Source: Halothiobacillaceae bacterium (lineage in GTDB: Bacteria > Pseudomonadota > Gammaproteobacteria > Halothiobacillales > Halothiobacillaceae). From it: a stretch of DNA of 64,000 bases. The notes under the pieces are model-generated. The model did not search any database. It saw only the letters and a program-made list of their open reading frames with translations, and had not been told where the DNA came from. The stretch is from positions 1 to 64,000 of the forward strand of contig JAQVHL010000009.1 in the NCBI GenBank assembly GCA_028696185.1, given 5' to 3'. Positions 1 to 8,614 of this stretch are shown piece by piece (within the stretch, counting starts at the first letter, position 1; each line of letters begins with the position of its first letter). A program made the position numbers and the translations under genes.

Positions 1-76
1 AAACCTGTCCTGAGCGCTTTCTGAAAAACGTATACAGCTTACTGCTTGCCAAAGATCAAGTCGTTCAGGCGCCGAT

Positions 77-410
77 CAAAGCCGCTTTCAAGAACCGTTG
101 GAGCCCTTTTTCGCCCGCCATGAGGCTAAGCCTTTCAAACAGGCGCCAACGCAAGCGGGCGAGTCACTTTTCTTGCTTGTGCAAGAAAAGTAACCAAAAG
201 AACACACCCCCACGGGACCGCCCTTCGGGCAAGCCCTGGCCTGACCTGCTCCAGCCGGGCCGTCCCGACACAACATCCTGTTGTGGCGGGACTAAATGGG
301 CCATCCCTGGCCCATTTACCCGGCTTCCACAGGTCAGTCCACGGCGGTCCCAAGGGGGCCCTTCCCTCCGGCCCACGCTCGTCCAACAAACCTTCGTTTG
401 GTACCCCACC
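77..410. repeat. Structured dispersed repeat, copy 1
   Basis: This intergenic block is homologous to 24875-25215. On the plus strand it folds into a hairpin at 166-176/181-191, then a branched structure. The closing helix is 207-211/354-358 plus 214-220/345-351, separated by a small AC/AA internal loop. Inside it are a CCC-TTC-GGG hairpin (221-229), helix 241-248/330-337 and helix 253-259/319-325. These enclose two adjacent hairpins, 262-275/279-292 and 293-303/308-318. The sequence differs from copy 2, but pairing is maintained. Its left end is not recognisable: by comparison with copy 2 it would lie just outside the window, and bases 1-76 hold nothing I can assign. The right end abuts the stop codon of the small secreted protein at 413. 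Open reading frames across it look like by-products. Confidence 0.85.
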
Positions 411-412
411 GC

Positions 413-697
413 TCAGTGAGTACCGTTTCTTCCACGACCAGCCCCGGAACCCTTGCCCTGCCCCCCTTGAGCGGAGCCTTGCGCCCCCTGTCCCGGATGA
501 CCGTAACGACGCCCCTCGCCCTGTCCCTGCCCGCGGCGGGCGTTCATCTGCTCATTGAGACGCTGGACGTCCTGGGCGGTCGGCGCATTGCTTGCCAAAG
601 TCGTACCCGGAGGGATGGGCATCTGTGCCTGAACAATGCCAAAAGGGATCATCGACAGAACACCGGCCAGGGTTAGCGGTATCAGCATGTGCGTCAT
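413..697 (-). CDS. Small secreted Gly/Arg/Gln-rich protein
   Basis: This is a 94-residue hypothetical protein. The first 25 residues form a convincing Sec signal peptide: a short polar start, a hydrophobic core IPLTLAGVLSMIPFGIV, and AQA-like cleavage around residue 25. The mature part is low complexity, rich in Gly, Gln and Arg (GQGQGEGRR-type runs). The start is well supported because an AAGGAG ribosome-binding site lies six bases upstream of the ATG at 697. It is divergent from the response regulator gene and its 3' end touches the structured repeat, so its C-terminus may have been reshaped by that element. No family is recognised. A periplasmic stress or metal-related role controlled by the adjacent two-component system is only a guess. 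Confidence 0.6.
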   Translation of the reverse strand: MTHMLIPLTLAGVLSMIPFGIVQAQMPIPPGTTLASNAPTAQDVQRLNEQMNARRGQGQGEGRRYGHPGQGAQGSAQGGQGKGSGAGRGRNGTH

Positions 698-837
698 GAG
701 GTGCTCCTTGTTTGGCTGAGGTCATGAATGCCATTCTGACGAAGAAGGCTTTCCCCGATGTTTCCCCTGTGTTGCCATCGGTTACAGACTGTTTCAGCCC
801 GCGCGCGGAAGCCCCGCACTTTGCTAGCATGAGCCGC

Positions 838-1566
838 ATGAACGAATCGCCGCATTTACTGGTCGTCGATGACGACCCTGCCTTGAGCGAGCTGCTATCA
901 CGTTATCTGGGCGAACAGGGGTTCAGCGTGCGCTGCGCCAGTGGCGGACGCGCGCTCGACGCGCTGCTCTCATCGGGACCGCGACCGGACCTCCTGATCC
1001 TCGACCTGATGCTGCCCGGTGAAGACGGGCTGTCCATCGCGCGTCGCCTGAAAGCGGAAGGCGGCCCACCCATCATCATGCTCTCGGCGCGTGGCGAGGA
1101 TATCGACCGTATCGTCGGGCTGGAGGTAGGCGCGGACGATTATCTGGCCAAACCGTTCAATCCGCGCGAGTTGCTGGCACGGATCCGCGCCGTGCTGCGG
1201 CGGACGGGCGAGGCCGGCACATCCCTCTCCCGTGACGAACGCCTGCGCGGCGGTCCCTTTGTGCTGGATACCGCCACCCTCACGGCCTGGCGCAATGGAA
1301 GCGAATTGCTCCTTACCCCTGCCGAATTCCGCCTGCTGCACCTGTTCATGACCCACCCGAACCGGGTGTTGTCACGCGATACCCTGGTGGACTGGCTCAA
1401 GGGCTACGAGCGCTCGGCCTTTGATCGCAGCATCGATGTGCGTGTGACGCGCCTGCGGCGCAAGATCGAACCGGACGTGCGTACGCCACGCCACATACTG
1501 ACGGTATGGGGCGAGGGCTATCTGTTCAGCCCCGAAGGGCGCACGCCCCAACAGGAGCCGGCCTGA
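838..1566 (+). CDS. OmpR-family response regulator
   Basis: This 242-residue protein has the length and layout of OmpR. An N-terminal receiver domain (LLVVDDD acidic pocket near residue 11, phospho-acceptor Asp in DLLILDLMLPG, conserved Lys in DYLAKPF) is followed by a winged-helix DNA-binding domain ending in RRKIEPD...VWGEGYLF. It would bind DNA after phosphorylation by the histidine kinase encoded next. The kinase start codon overlaps this stop by one base (TGATG), so the two are translationally coupled. The start is ambiguous: ATG at 838 gives an OmpR-like N-terminus, ATG at 829 adds three residues, and neither has a strong ribosome-binding site. The closest functional relative is likely OmpR/EnvZ, but the target genes are unknown. 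Confidence 0.9.
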   Translation: MNESPHLLVVDDDPALSELLSRYLGEQGFSVRCASGGRALDALLSSGPRPDLLILDLMLPGEDGLSIARRLKAEGGPPIIMLSARGEDIDRIVGLEVGADDYLAKPFNPRELLARIRAVLRRTGEAGTSLSRDERLRGGPFVLDTATLTAWRNGSELLLTPAEFRLLHLFMTHPNRVLSRDTLVDWLKGYERSAFDRSIDVRVTRLRRKIEPDVRTPRHILTVWGEGYLFSPEGRTPQQEPA

Positions 1567-2981
1567 TGCGCCGCGCGGGGCTGCTGGCTCACACCGGATT
1601 GATCCTCAGCCTGTCGCTGGCCGCATTCATGATGATCGCGCTCATTGCCAGTGCCGCGCTGATCATGGTGCCCATGGCCAAGCGCGCGGCCGACGATCTC
1701 GCCGCCCTGATGGTACTGACCGCCCAGACCTGGACCGAACTGCCGGAAAACGCCCGCCCGCTGTTCGTTGACGAACTGGCCCAGCGCCACGGCCTGCAAC
1801 TGCAGCCCCAGCGTGAACTGCGTCGTGAGCATGCCACGCTTTCGCTGTATGTACGCTTTCTGCACGACGCGGTGAGCCGGCGTGCCGGGGCCTGCCTGGC
1901 GCAGGACATCGACCCGCACACGGGTGAATGTGTCTACATCGGCACACTACCGGAGGGCGCGGGATACTGGCTGCAACTGCGCATGGACGGGCAGGTTCTG
2001 GAGTTCCGCTTTTCCTCGGCGCGCATCGGCACCCGTCTGCCTTTTGCCCTGGCCCTGATCCTGCTCGGCGGCGCGCTGGTGGTTCTTCCGTCCGCGCTGT
2101 GGCTGACCCGCCGCCTGACCCGTCCGCTCGCCGCGCTGGCCGAAGCGGCACGCGAGGTCGGGCAGGGCCGGGAACCGCCGCAACTGCCGGAGAAGGGGCC
2201 AGAGGAAATCCGCCTGCTGGCCATCGCCTTCAATCGCATGGCCGCCGAAGTGCGCGAACTGCTCGCCAACCGCACCACGCTGCTGGCCGGCATCTCTCAC
2301 GACCTGCGCACGCCCCTGACCCGGCTGGCGCTGGCCGTGGAACTGCTGCCGGGATCGGTGGACGAGCGCTTGCGCGAGGGCTGGCGCAGCGACATCGCCC
2401 AGATGGATCGCCTGATCGGAGAAACCCTGCTGATCGCACGGGGCGTGCAGGACGGCGCACTGGAGTGCGTGGATATCGCCAAGCTGGTGGATGAGGCGGC
2501 TTTCGATGCGCGGCGCGGAGGGTTGGCTCTGGAGCGGACAGGCGCCAAACGCTGCCTCGCGCTGGTGCAAACCCAGGCCCTGCGCCGGATTCTGGTCAAT
2601 CTGCTGGAGAACGTGGCACGCCATGCCGGAGGCCGGGGGGAAATTCAACTCGACTGCCGGCCGGACTCCGTCGTCATCCGCGTGCTCGACCGTGGCCCCG
2701 GCATTCCCGAGGAGGCACTGAACCGGGTGTTCCAGCCTTTCTATCGTCTGGACAATGCGCGCAGCCCGACAACCGGCGGCAGCGGCCTGGGACTGGCCCT
2801 TGCCCGCTTGCTGGCCGAGGCGCAGGGCGGGTCTTTATCGCTGGAAAAACGGGAAGGGGGGGGTGTTGTCGCGGTTCTGGCCTGCACGCGCGCAGGCCAG
2901 AACATCAATCCAGCGTGCGCAGGGCATCCGGATGACGCAGGCTCATGCGCCAGCCCTTGCGTTGACCGCCCTGCGGGTTGA
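1566..2981 (+). CDS. EnvZ-like sensor histidine kinase
   Basis: This 471-residue inner-membrane sensor kinase has a membrane segment at about 9-35, a periplasmic domain of roughly 120 residues, a second membrane segment at 158-180, and a HAMP linker. The H-box is GISHDLRTPL with the phospho-accepting His at 245. The ATPase domain has an N-box (NLLENVARHA, 346-355), DRGPGIP, and GSGLGL (405-410). It should phosphorylate the preceding response regulator. The last 30 residues follow a Gly-rich stretch encoded by a run of eight G's and extend about 77 bases into the convergent nuclease gene. They look non-conserved, so the true C-terminus could be shorter if the homopolymer is miscounted. The signal sensed is unknown. 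Confidence 0.9.
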   Translation: MRRAGLLAHTGLILSLSLAAFMMIALIASAALIMVPMAKRAADDLAALMVLTAQTWTELPENARPLFVDELAQRHGLQLQPQRELRREHATLSLYVRFLHDAVSRRAGACLAQDIDPHTGECVYIGTLPEGAGYWLQLRMDGQVLEFRFSSARIGTRLPFALALILLGGALVVLPSALWLTRRLTRPLAALAEAAREVGQGREPPQLPEKGPEEIRLLAIAFNRMAAEVRELLANRTTLLAGISHDLRTPLTRLALAVELLPGSVDERLREGWRSDIAQMDRLIGETLLIARGVQDGALECVDIAKLVDEAAFDARRGGLALERTGAKRCLALVQTQALRRILVNLLENVARHAGGRGEIQLDCRPDSVVIRVLDRGPGIPEEALNRVFQPFYRLDNARSPTTGGSGLGLALARLLAEAQGGSLSLEKREGGGVVAVLACTRAGQNINPACAGHPDDAGSCASPCVDRPAG

Positions 2982-3741
2982 TCCAGCCGCGCGCCTCGAC
3001 GGAACGGCCCTTGAGGCGGTCGAAATCCTGCCCGGCGAACAGAGGCAGGTCGCGGTCGTCGATGCGCAGGCTGACGCCGCCTTCGAGATTGATCCAGCCG
3101 GCCTGGCGGCTGCGCCCGATGCTCTCGACCCGCCCACGCACCAGGGCCATGCCGCGCACGCTGGCAGGCATGGCCTGGGCATCCAGGCCGCGGGCGAATT
3201 CAGGCAGGGACCAGATGCCGATGCCGCGCCGCCGTGCACGCTCCTCGACCGGGAGCAGGCAGTCCTTGTTCCACAGGTTGGGCGGAATGAAAACCTGGGC
3301 GGCCAGGCCGTCTTCGAGCATCAGCCGGGCGACGCTGCGCCCGTCCGGCAAGAAGGCATGGGCGAGCAGACGACCGTGGCGGTCCTGGGATTCGGCATCA
3401 AAACGCAGGGCCAGGCGCTGGTCGTTTTCGCGCACCAGCTGTTCGAGCTTGCGCCGCGCCCCCTGGGCAAAGGGTTCGTCGGGCTGGCCGTCACGGCCGA
3501 TTTCCGGCGTGTCCAGCCCGATCAGGCGCACGCGCCGTCCGTCGGCAAGGCGCACCGTGTCGCCGTCGTTGACGTAGCTCACCTTCACCGTCTCGTCGAT
3601 GCGGTCGGCCGGGCAGGGCTCGCTCGCCGCGACCTGCCCGGAACTCAGGCAAAGCCCCAGGCCGAAGACTGACAGCAGCACCCAGATGAAAAAGGCGCCC
3701 GGAAGGGGCGCCTTTTTCTGGCGTGTCACGAGACCGCGCAT
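2905..3741 (-). CDS. Secreted thermonuclease-family nuclease
   Basis: This 278-residue protein carries a staphylococcal nuclease-like (TNase/SNc) domain. It shows the signature DGDTVRLADGRRVRLIGLDT followed by PE, an Arg-containing catalytic motif, and DRHGRLLAHAFL near the domain end. The family hydrolyses DNA or RNA phosphodiester bonds with Ca2+. A hydrophobic signal segment (AFFIWVLLSVFGLGLCL) ending near AAS predicts export. A C-terminal part of about 90 residues (GRVESIGRSRQAGWINLEGG onwards) resembles the OB-like extension found in some relatives. The ATG at 3741 overlaps the rpmE stop (TGATG), and the signal peptide is then encoded across the rpmE terminator hairpin. A GTG at 3681 would give a shorter signal peptide free of the hairpin. 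Convergent overlap with the kinase gene is about 77 bases. Confidence 0.8.
   Translation of the reverse strand: MRGLVTRQKKAPLPGAFFIWVLLSVFGLGLCLSSGQVAASEPCPADRIDETVKVSYVNDGDTVRLADGRRVRLIGLDTPEIGRDGQPDEPFAQGARRKLEQLVRENDQRLALRFDAESQDRHGRLLAHAFLPDGRSVARLMLEDGLAAQVFIPPNLWNKDCLLPVEERARRRGIGIWSLPEFARGLDAQAMPASVRGMALVRGRVESIGRSRQAGWINLEGGVSLRIDDRDLPLFAGQDFDRLKGRSVEARGWINPQGGQRKGWRMSLRHPDALRTLD
3689..3717 (-). terminator. Rho-independent terminator after rpmE
   Basis: A 12-bp perfect stem (AAAAAGGCGCCC pairing with GGGCGCCTTTTT) has a 5-base loop. On the minus strand it ends in a U-run 24 bases past the rpmE stop. The arms are symmetric, so it could work in both directions. It lies inside the signal-peptide codons of the downstream nuclease if that gene starts at 3741. 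Confidence 0.85.
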
Positions 3742-3983
3742 CACTTCTTGTAGCGGTTGCGGAACTTGTCCACCTGCTTGGCGGTGCTGGTATCGGTGCG
3801 CTTGCCGGTGAAGAACGGATGCGACTTGCTGGAGATTTCCACTTTGACGAGCGGATATTCCTGACCATCTTCCCAGGAGGTGTTTTCCTTGGTGTTGATG
3901 GTGGAGCGGGTCAGGAAGCTGAACCCACTGGCGAGGTCCTGGAAAACGACCGCGCGGTAATTCGGATGGATGCCTTCTTTCAT
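3741..3983 (-). CDS. rpmE2: 50S ribosomal protein L31 type B
   Basis: This 80-residue protein starts [10 protein letters not shown] and contains FLTRST and HPFFTGK, as in type B L31. It lacks the CxxC zinc ribbon of type A L31; that zinc-free paralogue usually replaces L31A when zinc is scarce. It sits alone between comF and the nuclease gene, followed by a strong terminator. No ribosome-binding site is obvious upstream. No Zur box was recognised in the 144-base leader, which contains only a short GC-rich hairpin (CCGG-AAAAG-CCGG) near 4040. Confidence 0.95.
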   Translation of the reverse strand: MKEGIHPNYRAVVFQDLASGFSFLTRSTINTKENTSWEDGQEYPLVKVEISSKSHPFFTGKRTDTSTAKQVDKFRNRYKK

Positions 3984-4127
3984 GGCCCGGGCCCTTGTGA
4001 TTCTGCGTGCTTGAAATGGGGCCGGCGCACGCGCCAGCCGGAAAAGCCGGCGATTATTCCAGAGCGAGCCTTAAATATCAATGACCAAAACGGCTTGCAT
4101 CACCTCATGGCCCATCACGCTCCTCAT

Positions 4128-4886
4128 TCAGGCCCCAGGGGTGTCGCCCGCCCGTGTGGCGCACCATACCTCGACCCGTTGCGCCCCGGCCCGGCGGGCG
4201 GCGCGGGCCAGGGCCTCGAAGGTGGCGCCGGTGGTCATCACATCGTCAATCAGGGCGACATGCGGCGGCAGCGGGCCGGTGAACGCGAACGCCTCGCGCG
4301 GATTGCGCCGTCGCTGAGCCTTGTCGAGCCCCGTCTGATGCGCTGTGTTACGCACCCGGCGTGCGCAGTCCGGATCGAGCGGCAGCGAGCCCGCCAGCAG
4401 ACGGGCCAGTTCGCGGGCGATTTCCTGCGCCTGATTGAAGCCGCGTTCGACCAGGCGCAGGGGATGCAGCGGAACGGGAATCAGCCGCTCGGGCAGCGGA
4501 TCCGGGCTCAGGCTCAGGCGTTCGTACAGCGCCATCGCCAGGGGCCGCGCGGCGGGCAGACGCTTATCATGCTTCAGGGCATGCACCAGCCAGCGTGCGC
4601 CCTGTTCGTGACGCAAGCCGGCCAGCGCACGTTCAAAGGACGGTGGGTGGCGCTGGCAATGACCGCAGATCAGACCTTCCGGCGCAGACTCAGGCAAGGG
4701 CCGGGCACACTGAGGACACGCCCGCCCCGGCCGGGGCAGTTCCGCCAGACAGGCGGCGCACAGACCGTGTGCGGCGGCCGGGCGGGCGGCACAAAGCAAA
4801 CAGGTGCCGGCCAGCCGGTTCCCGGACAGCTGGCAGGTCCGTTGATGCAGGGTTTGGGCTATACTGCGCCATTCGTTTTTCGTCAC
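4128..4886 (-). CDS. comF: ComF-family amidophosphoribosyltransferase-like protein
   Basis: This 252-residue protein has the ComF architecture. The N-terminal zinc-binding region has CLLC...CAAC and CPQC...CGHC pairs, followed by a phosphoribosyltransferase domain with LIPVPLHPLRLVERGFNQA and the PRPP loop VALIDDVMTTGAT. In competent bacteria ComF supports uptake of single-stranded DNA across the inner membrane; in many others the exact role is unproven. The GTG start at 4886 is supported by a GGAAGGAG ribosome-binding site seven bases upstream and by family length; upstream in-frame ATGs would overlap the divergent membrane protein gene. Only 15 bases separate the two divergent start codons, so each promoter must lie inside the other gene or overlap it. 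Confidence 0.92.
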   Translation of the reverse strand: MTKNEWRSIAQTLHQRTCQLSGNRLAGTCLLCAARPAAAHGLCAACLAELPRPGRACPQCARPLPESAPEGLICGHCQRHPPSFERALAGLRHEQGARWLVHALKHDKRLPAARPLAMALYERLSLSPDPLPERLIPVPLHPLRLVERGFNQAQEIARELARLLAGSLPLDPDCARRVRNTAHQTGLDKAQRRRNPREAFAFTGPLPPHVALIDDVMTTGATFEALARAARRAGAQRVEVWCATRAGDTPGA

Positions 4887-4901
4887 GGTGGGGCTCCTTC
4901 C

Positions 4902-5387
4902 ATGTCCTTGATCCATCACGAGCACGACGAGGCGCCCAGCGGCGAGGTCAAGATCATTTCCGCCCGCTCGTCGCGCCGCGCGTCCAGCCTGTTCAACTAC
5001 GGCAACATCATCGTCACCACGCTGGCCGGCATTCCGTTGATGCTGGTCAGCGGCACGGCGGGCAAGGGGCTGATCTTCGCCACCGTGATCGCCGTGATTC
5101 CCCTGGTGCTGTGGTTCGGCGGTTCGATGCTTTTGTACGCACTGAACCGCCATCATCCCAACCCCAAAGTCGGCCACTACACGCAATGGGCGGCCTACCG
5201 CTACTACGGGGTGGTCGGTTCGCTGGTGGTCATCGGCACTTTTTTCCCGTCCGAGATCCTTTATTACCGCATTTTCTGGGTCTTCGCCTTCCTCATCATC
5301 GTGCCCTGGTCGATCCTGGACCTCATCCGCATCCAGCGCGATGAATGGCGCGATATTTCCTATGTCAGCGGACACCACGGAGCATGA
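4902..5387 (+). CDS. Hypothetical membrane protein upstream of bioB
   Basis: This 161-residue protein has a polar N-terminus of about 35 residues and then three or four membrane spans: [10 protein letters not shown]..., [35 protein letters not shown] and [16 protein letters not shown]. It closes with a charged, cytosolic-looking tail. I do not recognise the family. The bioB start overlaps its stop (ATGA), so bioB is probably translated from the same message. A TATACT sequence at 4860-4865 could be its -10 box inside the divergent comF gene, but a matching -35 is not clear. Candidate roles include a small transporter or a biotin-related membrane factor, neither supported by motifs. Confidence 0.7.
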   Translation: MSLIHHEHDEAPSGEVKIISARSSRRASSLFNYGNIIVTTLAGIPLMLVSGTAGKGLIFATVIAVIPLVLWFGGSMLLYALNRHHPNPKVGHYTQWAAYRYYGVVGSLVVIGTFFPSEILYYRIFWVFAFLIIVPWSILDLIRIQRDEWRDISYVSGHHGA

Positions 5388-6424
5388 ACACGACGATGGA
5401 CACCCCCCGTCACGACTGGACCCGCGAAGAGGCGCTGGCGCTGTTCGAACTGCCGTTCAACGATCTTCTGTTCCGCGCACAGCAGACTCACCGCCAGCAT
5501 TTTGACCCCAACGCCGTGCAGGTGAGCACCCTGTTGTCGATCAAGACCGGCGCCTGTCCGGAAGACTGCGCCTACTGCTCGCAGAGCGCGCGCTACGAAA
5601 CCGAGGTGGAACGCGAACGCCTGTTGCCGCTGGAGGAAGTCGCCCGCTCGGCGCGCGCCGCCAAGGCGGAAGGGGCCACGCGCTTTTGCATGGGCGCGGC
5701 CTGGCGCAACCCTACCGACACCCAGCTTGAACGGGTGATCGAGATGATCCGGGTGGTCAAGGACATCGGCATGGAAGCCTGCGTCACGCTGGGGATGCTC
5801 ACCCGCACGCAGGCCGAACGCCTGCGCGACGCGGGGCTCGACTACTACAACCACAATATCGACACCTCCCCGGAGTTCTACCCGGAAGTCATCACCACCC
5901 GTGGCTTCGAGGACCGGCTGGACACGCTCGCCCATGTGCGTGAATGCGGTATCCATGTCTGCTCCGGCGGGATTGTCGGCATGGGAGAGAGCCGCGATGA
6001 CCGGGCCTCGTTCCTGGTCAGCCTGGCCAACCTGCCGCGCCACCCCGAATCGGTGCCCATCAACCTGCTGGTACGCATCCCCGGCACGCCGCTGTCGGAC
6101 ACCCCGGCGCTGGAGCCTTTCGAATTCATCCGCACCGTGGCCGTGGCGCGGCTGATGATGCCCCGCTCCCATGTACGCCTGTCGGCCGGACGTACGGACA
6201 TGAATCCGCAGATGCAAGCCTGGTGCTTCTTTGCCGGCGCCAACTCGATCTTCCAGGGCGAGCGGCTGCTCACCGCCGCCAACCCGCAGGCGGACGCGGA
6301 CCGCGCCCTGTTCGATACCCTGGGCATTCACCCGCTGATCCCGGACGGCTACAGCGAGGCCACCCCGGAAGACTCGCTCCTGCCACGCAAGGTGCATTTC
6401 TCTCTGACGCCCAGCGCGGGCTGA
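5384..6424 (+). CDS. bioB: Biotin synthase
   Basis: This 346-residue radical SAM enzyme inserts sulfur into dethiobiotin to make biotin. The CxxxCxxC motif (Cys 58, 62 and 65, CPEDCAYC) binds the [4Fe-4S] cluster that cleaves [26 protein letters not shown] and the SAGRTDM Arg region near the [2Fe-2S] site are typical of BioB. The start at ATG 5384 overlaps the previous stop; a second ATG four codons later is also possible. BioF, which acts earlier in the pathway, lies 2.2 kb downstream. The two are separated by a chemotaxis pair; bioA, bioC, bioD and bioH are not in this window. Confidence 0.98.
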   Translation: MNTTMDTPRHDWTREEALALFELPFNDLLFRAQQTHRQHFDPNAVQVSTLLSIKTGACPEDCAYCSQSARYETEVERERLLPLEEVARSARAAKAEGATRFCMGAAWRNPTDTQLERVIEMIRVVKDIGMEACVTLGMLTRTQAERLRDAGLDYYNHNIDTSPEFYPEVITTRGFEDRLDTLAHVRECGIHVCSGGIVGMGESRDDRASFLVSLANLPRHPESVPINLLVRIPGTPLSDTPALEPFEFIRTVAVARLMMPRSHVRLSAGRTDMNPQMQAWCFFAGANSIFQGERLLTAANPQADADRALFDTLGIHPLIPDGYSEATPEDSLLPRKVHFSLTPSAG

Positions 6425-6529
6425 CCCCTGCCCGACACCGGCCGGCGCGACTCCGTCACCGGCAAGCCCCATGCTATAGTCAAACCCCAAGCGGCCGGCA
6501 CCCCGCCGGCCCCGTTCGGGGCGATAAAA

Positions 6530-7036
6530 ATGACAAGGGTCGATCCCACTCGCACGGAAATCATGGTGTCGATGATCGACACGCAGGGAACGCTCACCTA
6601 TGCCAACCGGGCCTTCATGAGCCACCTCGGACGCAGCGAGGTGGAACTGATTGGACGTCCGCACCGCCAGCTGCGCCACGCGGACATGCCCGACGCCATC
6701 TACGAGCTGATGTGGTCCGAGCTGACGGCCCACCGCGAGTTTTTCTCCTACCTGCTTTACCAGGATGCCGGGGGAGCGCCCCTCTGGGTGTTTTCCTCGG
6801 TATACGCCGACCGGGACGCCCAGGAGCGCGTCATCGGCTATCACGGTGTGCATCGTCAGCTGACCGCCCCCGTGAGCGCTCGGATACGCGCCCTGTTCGC
6901 CCGCGTGCTTGAGGCCGAACGCCAGGGCGGCAAGGCCGCCGCTCTTCGGGCCATTGACGCCTTTACCGAGGGAACCGGGCGCGACTACAGCCGTCTGTCG
7001 CTGGACATCCATCTGGCCGGGGAAACCGATCGATGA
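6530..7036 (+). CDS. Aer/CetB-like PAS-domain energy-taxis sensor
   Basis: This 168-residue soluble protein is mostly one PAS domain. It carries the Aer-type sequence pattern: [11 protein letters not shown], then [17 protein letters not shown], then [11 protein letters not shown]. In E. coli Aer this PAS fold binds FAD and reports redox or respiratory state. There is no membrane segment or signalling domain of its own. The stop overlaps the start of the chemoreceptor gene by four bases (ATGA), so the pair resembles the bipartite CetB/CetA energy-taxis receptor of Campylobacter. FAD binding is inferred, not visible. Upstream, a TATAGT at 6475-6480 may be a -10 box, and two GC hairpins precede the ATG, including GCCCC-GTT-CGGGGC. 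Confidence 0.8.
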   Translation: MTRVDPTRTEIMVSMIDTQGTLTYANRAFMSHLGRSEVELIGRPHRQLRHADMPDAIYELMWSELTAHREFFSYLLYQDAGGAPLWVFSSVYADRDAQERVIGYHGVHRQLTAPVSARIRALFARVLEAERQGGKAAALRAIDAFTEGTGRDYSRLSLDIHLAGETDR

Positions 7037-8604
7037 GCACGAATCAAGGCCGCGAGGAACTGCGCTCCACCTACGCACGAAACACATCGCGCATCAGCGC
7101 CGGCATTCCCTTCCTGCGCACTCAGCTCAATCTGGCCCAGGCCAGCCATGTCGCTCTCGCCGTGCTGGTGGTGGGCGCGGCGACGGTCCTGCATGAAGCG
7201 AGCCCCTGGTTCTGGGCCTACCCCCTGCTGATCCTGGGGCTGGTTCTGACAGTGCGCCCCCGCGCGCTGCGCAGCCTGGAAGCCCTGCACCGCATCCATC
7301 ACACACTCAAGCTCAGCAAGCGCGGTGAACTGCACCATCGTGTACGCGATGTGGCGGGCTTGGGCGAGGTCGGGCAGGTCGCCTGGGAGCTCAACGACCT
7401 GCTCGACCAGCTGCAAACCTATTTCAGCGAAGCCGACAGCGCGTTCCGCAGCGTACGCGAAGCCCGGGAGCCCCGCCCGGCCCTGTCCGAGGGGCTACCC
7501 GGACGGCTGCGCCAGTCACTGGAACAAATCAACGAGGGGCTCTCGGCCCTGGGCCAGGTTCGCTCGGTGACCTCCCATAACGAACTGATGAGCCGCCTGG
7601 GCAAGCTCAACGTCCAGCATCTGGTGCCGAACCTCGTCACCCTGCAGAACGATCTGGTAGCGGTCATCGACATGATGGACCACGCCCTGGAAACGGCCGA
7701 ACGCAACCGATCCAATGCCGAACACAGCCGTGAGCAGATCGAACTGATGACCGAACGTCTGGCGCGCATCTCCGGCGTGCTGGGAGAAATCCAGCAGTTG
7801 GTTGCCCAGCTGGAAACCGACAACAGCAACGTCGTCCATACCCTGGGCGCCATCACCGACATTGCCGAACAGACCACGCTGCTCGCGCTCAACGCCTCCA
7901 TCGAAGCGGCGCGCGCTGGCGAGCACGGGCGCGGCTTCGCTGTCGTGGCCGATGAGGTGAAAAAACTCGCCGAACGCTCCAAGACCGCTGCCCATGACAT
8001 CGGCGTCATCATTGCCGGCTTTGGCAACCGCTCCGCACAGATGCGCATCGCTTCCGAGCAGGCCGGCAGCGAGGCCGAGGGACTCACCGCCGAGATCGGC
8101 GGCTTCCGCCAGACCTTCGGTGCGGTGGAAGTCTCCGCCCGCGACACCTTCGCCCGCCTGAACTTCGCCAGCGACAAGAGCTTTGCCACCCTCGCCAAGG
8201 TGGATCACATTGTCTACAAGCAGCGCGCCTATCTTGCCTTGCAGGATGTGAAGGGGCCGCGCGAGATCGCCGATGCCGTCAATGTCGATCATCACGCCTG
8301 CCGTCTGGGGCACTGGTACGAAAGCGGGGCCGGCAAGGAAAAATTCAGCCAGCTACCCAGCTACAAGACCCTGGAAAAACCGCACGCCGCCGTTCACAAA
8401 GGCGCGCTCGACGCCCTGCACCTGTCGCACGAGGACTGGCTCAACGACGAGGAAATCAAGACGCGCATCGTCACCTGCATGGAGTCTTCCGAAGAGGCCA
8501 GCGACCGGGTCATGGACCTTCTTGATGCGATGGTGATGGAAAAGCACGCACACGGCGACGACAGCATCCGCCGTGCCGCCGCCACTACGGCACGCCGCCG
8601 CTGA
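7033..8604 (+). CDS. Methyl-accepting chemotaxis protein with C-terminal CZB domain (CetA-like)
   Basis: This 523-residue receptor has a cytosolic N-terminus and two closely spaced hydrophobic segments (about 38-55 and 58-74) with almost no periplasmic loop, as expected for a partner of a cytosolic PAS sensor. A linker and an MCP signalling hairpin follow, with the conserved tip and flanks [20 protein letters not shown] and [11 protein letters not shown]. The C-terminus is a chemoreceptor zinc-binding (CZB) domain with [10 protein letters not shown] and [12 protein letters not shown] domains bind Zn2+ and have been linked to pH and hypochlorite sensing. Signal would pass through CheW/CheA, which are not in this window. 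It overlaps the PAS gene and ends 10 bases before bioF, whose ribosome-binding site covers this stop. Confidence 0.92.
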   Translation: MSTNQGREELRSTYARNTSRISAGIPFLRTQLNLAQASHVALAVLVVGAATVLHEASPWFWAYPLLILGLVLTVRPRALRSLEALHRIHHTLKLSKRGELHHRVRDVAGLGEVGQVAWELNDLLDQLQTYFSEADSAFRSVREAREPRPALSEGLPGRLRQSLEQINEGLSALGQVRSVTSHNELMSRLGKLNVQHLVPNLVTLQNDLVAVIDMMDHALETAERNRSNAEHSREQIELMTERLARISGVLGEIQQLVAQLETDNSNVVHTLGAITDIAEQTTLLALNASIEAARAGEHGRGFAVVADEVKKLAERSKTAAHDIGVIIAGFGNRSAQMRIASEQAGSEAEGLTAEIGGFRQTFGAVEVSARDTFARLNFASDKSFATLAKVDHIVYKQRAYLALQDVKGPREIADAVNVDHHACRLGHWYESGAGKEKFSQLPSYKTLEKPHAAVHKGALDALHLSHEDWLNDEEIKTRIVTCMESSEEASDRVMDLLDAMVMEKHAHGDDSIRRAAATTARRR

Positions 8605-8614
8605 GGACAGGTCC

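Noticed and set aside
88..409. Several reading frames on the minus strand over repeat copy 1, with counterparts over copy 2
   Set aside because: They start with no ribosome-binding site, change freely between copies and are explained by the paired arms of the structured repeat.
2860..2870. Possible frameshift at the G8 run near the end of the histidine kinase gene
   Set aside because: All catalytic motifs lie upstream and the frame stays open through the conserved region, so a sequencing error cannot be shown.
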